Position numbers and translations under genes: made by a program. This document shows positions 7,201-8,214 of a stretch of 8,214 bases of DNA, piece after piece; position 1 is the first letter of the stretch, and each line of letters starts with the position of its first letter. The DNA comes from an uncultured Lachnospiraceae bacterium (GTDB taxonomy: Bacteria; Bacillota; Clostridia; Lachnospirales; Lachnospiraceae). The DNA lies in the NCBI GenBank assembly GCA_947631075.1, contig CANRJU010000106.1, forward strand, positions 1 through 8,214, given 5' to 3'. Under the pieces are notes generated by a model that saw only the letters and a program-made list of their open reading frames with translations, made no database searches and was not told the origin of the DNA.

Positions 7201-7229
7201 TTTACCAATGGAGAATTTTCTGCTATTAT
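7201..7229 (+). promoter_or_regulatory. Candidate extended -10 promoter for the HPt gene
   Basis: TTTACC (7201-7206) is followed by a 17-nt spacer and TATTAT (7224-7229). The -35 matches four of six consensus positions and the -10 matches five of six. A TGC directly before the -10 makes an extended element like that of the pth promoter candidate. The predicted start is near 7236, about 40 nt before the HPt start codon. It begins right after the malQ stop codon, so HPt can be expressed independently of the upstream operon. Confidence 0.5.
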
Positions 7230-7275
7230 AGTAACTGGGATGTTGGGGTCTATAAGCTGAAAGGGGGAGAAGCAA

Positions 7276-7629
7276 ATGAATGAATTAGAAAAATGTTACG
7301 AGGAGATGGGCGGCGACTACAAGGGAGTGCTGGGCCGTCTCATGAAAGAGGAGCGGATTATCCGTTTTTTGATCAAGTTCCGGAATGACAACATGATGCC
7401 TTTACTGGAGGAATCGATGCGTGACAAGCAGTGGGGGGAGGCGTTCCGCGCCGCCCACAGCATAAAGGGAGTGTGCGCCAATCTGGGCATTTCCCGCCTG
7501 GAAAATTCCAGCGGTGATCTGACCGAAGCTCTCCGGGACGGGGAGCCGAAAGAGGATGTGACGCCTCTGCTCAACAAAGTCCGGGAGGATTATGAATTGA
7601 CCATGAAAGTGTTGGGCACATTGGAATAG
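7276..7629 (+). CDS. Orphan Hpt-domain phosphotransfer protein
   Basis: A free-standing histidine phosphotransfer protein of 117 residues, with a single HPt domain and nothing else. The signature AAHSIKGVCANLG contains phospho-accepting H61, followed by K64, G65, L70 and G71, matching the HPt pattern HxxKGxxxxLG. The rest is predicted mostly helical, consistent with a four-helix bundle. There is no signal peptide or membrane segment, so it is cytosolic. HPt proteins shuttle phosphate between receiver domains of hybrid kinases and response regulators, but no kinase or regulator lies in this window and its partners are unknown. GGGGGAG about 7 nt upstream serves as ribosome binding site. The 75-nt gap after malQ contains a good promoter candidate. 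The next gene follows after 73 nt with no visible terminator. Confidence 0.88.
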   Translation: MNELEKCYEEMGGDYKGVLGRLMKEERIIRFLIKFRNDNMMPLLEESMRDKQWGEAFRAAHSIKGVCANLGISRLENSSGDLTEALRDGEPKEDVTPLLNKVREDYELTMKVLGTLE

Positions 7630-7702
7630 TTTAGAAGATATAATAGTAGATATAGCAAAATAGCAGAAATAAGAGTAGAAATAGAAGAATAGAGGAGATG
7701 CG
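7630..7702 (+). other. AT-rich, low-complexity purine-rich spacer
   Basis: This 73-nt gap is built of repeated TAG/ATAG/AGAA words and is almost free of C. It has no terminator hairpin. A TATAAT lies at 7639-7644 but has no acceptable -35 at 16-18 nt, so a promoter is doubtful. Its 3' end carries the AGAGGAG ribosome binding site (7691-7697) of the next gene. The base composition suggests an unstructured leader between two co-transcribed genes. Confidence 0.45.
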
Positions 7703-8214
7703 ATGACCACAAAGGTACCTATCAGCGCAGCTGCCGACGATTGGAGAGGAGCGGACCAGCTCCGGGAGATCGATGAGGGACGGAAAGCCGGACTGGATAC
7801 CTCCCTGTACGACCGGAAAGAATTTCTCGCGATCCAGATGAGGCAGATCCGGCTGGGTCTGGCCGAGGGGCTGGACGTCTCGGTCTACGCCAGACCGGAG
7901 TACGACTGGTTTCAGATGGAGGAGATCCGGGAGGGTCTGAAGCAGGGAGTGGCGGTGGACAAGTACGCCTCGCCGGAGATCACCTACGACCGCATGAGGC
8001 AGATCCGCAAGGGATTGAAGGCCGGACTTGACCTGAGCCGGTTCGTGAAGCTGGACGCGAAGGTGCTGCGCCAGCTGCGCAAAGCATTTATTTCAAAAGT
8101 CAATATCAATGAATACGTCAAGGAGCGGTACGACGCGGAACAGTTGGAGCAGATTCGTATCGCCCTGGAAAAAGGGCTGATTATCAAGCCCTACCTGGTA
8201 AAAGAATTTCGGGG
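7703..8214 (+). CDS. Tandem 26-residue repeat protein of unknown function (N-terminal part, cut by window edge)
   Basis: The frame is open from ATG 7703 to the right edge, giving 170 residues. AGAGGAG five nt upstream supports the start; an ATG at 7698 is followed at once by a stop in its own frame. After about 18 residues the protein is built of degenerate 26-residue repeats with consensus Q(M/L)xxIRxGLxxGLDxSxYaxPEyd, for example QMRQIRLGLAEGLDVSVYAR. Units begin near residues 19, 45, 71, 97, 121 and 147; the fourth is about two residues short. It has no signal peptide, membrane segment or catalytic motif. Similar 'QMxxIRxGLxxGLDVSxYA' repeats occur in uncharacterised Clostridia proteins, including accessory-region proteins, but I cannot assign a family or function. 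It may be co-transcribed with the HPt gene. The coding call is strong; the function is unknown. Confidence 0.8.
   Translation, partial: MTTKVPISAAADDWRGADQLREIDEGRKAGLDTSLYDRKEFLAIQMRQIRLGLAEGLDVSVYARPEYDWFQMEEIREGLKQGVAVDKYASPEITYDRMRQIRKGLKAGLDLSRFVKLDAKVLRQLRKAFISKVNINEYVKERYDAEQLEQIRIALEKGLIIKPYLVKEFR
7757..8214 (+). repeat. Degenerate 78-bp coding tandem repeat (26-residue units)
   Basis: Unit boundaries fall near 7757, 7835, 7913, 7991, 8063 and 8141, each encoding a (Q/R/V)(M/L)xx(I/L)R-type motif followed by a GLD/GLxV-type turn and an S/D/N-x-Y or similar. The repetition is clear at protein level but poorly conserved in DNA, so the array is old and not a recent expansion. Units 2 to 4 are the best conserved. 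The last unit is cut by the window edge. Confidence 0.65.

Noticed and set aside
7184..7225. Possible terminator after malQ (GCAGA pairing with TCTGC)
   Set aside because: The arms are only five bp, about 30 nt apart, and are not followed by a U-tract. It also overlaps the better-supported HPt promoter candidate.
7639..7644. Perfect TATAAT in the spacer before the repeat-protein gene
   Set aside because: No acceptable -35 hexamer lies 16-18 nt upstream and no TGn precedes it; a match is expected by chance in such AT-rich DNA.
7698..7706. Two-codon frame ATG CGA TGA overlapping the start of the repeat-protein gene
   Set aside because: It abuts the AGAGGAG site with no spacing, so initiation there is unlikely. 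It is probably a chance occurrence.

Overview
The window looks like a chromosomal segment of a fairly GC-rich member of the Clostridia, most likely of the Lachnospiraceae type. This rests on the pth-mfd-foldase gene order, the style of the Mfd, AI-2E-family and MalQ sequences, GG-rich Shine-Dalgarno sites, frequent non-ATG starts and an AT-rich promoter region between GC-rich genes. It is inferred from sequence style, not from a search.

Layout. (1) Left edge, minus strand: the N-terminal 97 codons of an AI-2E-family (UPF0118-type) membrane protein. (2) About 310 bases of AT-rich divergent intergenic DNA. It holds a candidate promoter for each flank and, between them, a cluster of GTTTC/GAAAC half-sites that includes a 16-bp direct repeat with a 32-bp offset. 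A GC-rich hairpin lies in the predicted 5' leader of pth. (3) A tightly packed plus-strand run, pth (peptidyl-tRNA hydrolase), mfd (transcription-repair coupling factor), a PrsA/SurA-like foldase lipoprotein, and malQ (4-alpha-glucanotransferase), with gaps of about 2 to 10 nt. It is probably one operon. (4) An orphan HPt phosphotransfer protein with its own extended -10 promoter candidate. (5) After a 73-nt AT-rich, low-complexity gap, the start of a gene that runs off the right edge. Its product consists largely of a degenerate 26-residue repeat.

How the genes fit together. pth recycles peptidyl-tRNA, mfd couples stalled transcription to excision repair, and the lipoprotein probably assists folding outside the membrane; these form a common Firmicutes housekeeping neighbourhood. 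malQ (maltodextrin/glycogen metabolism) appears to be a passenger in the same transcript. The HPt gene implies a phosphorelay whose other members are not in the window. No RNA gene, CRISPR array, insertion sequence or phage gene was seen. No clearly novel multi-gene system is evident. The least explained items are the half-site cluster upstream of pth, the orphan HPt, and the 26-residue repeat protein at the right edge.
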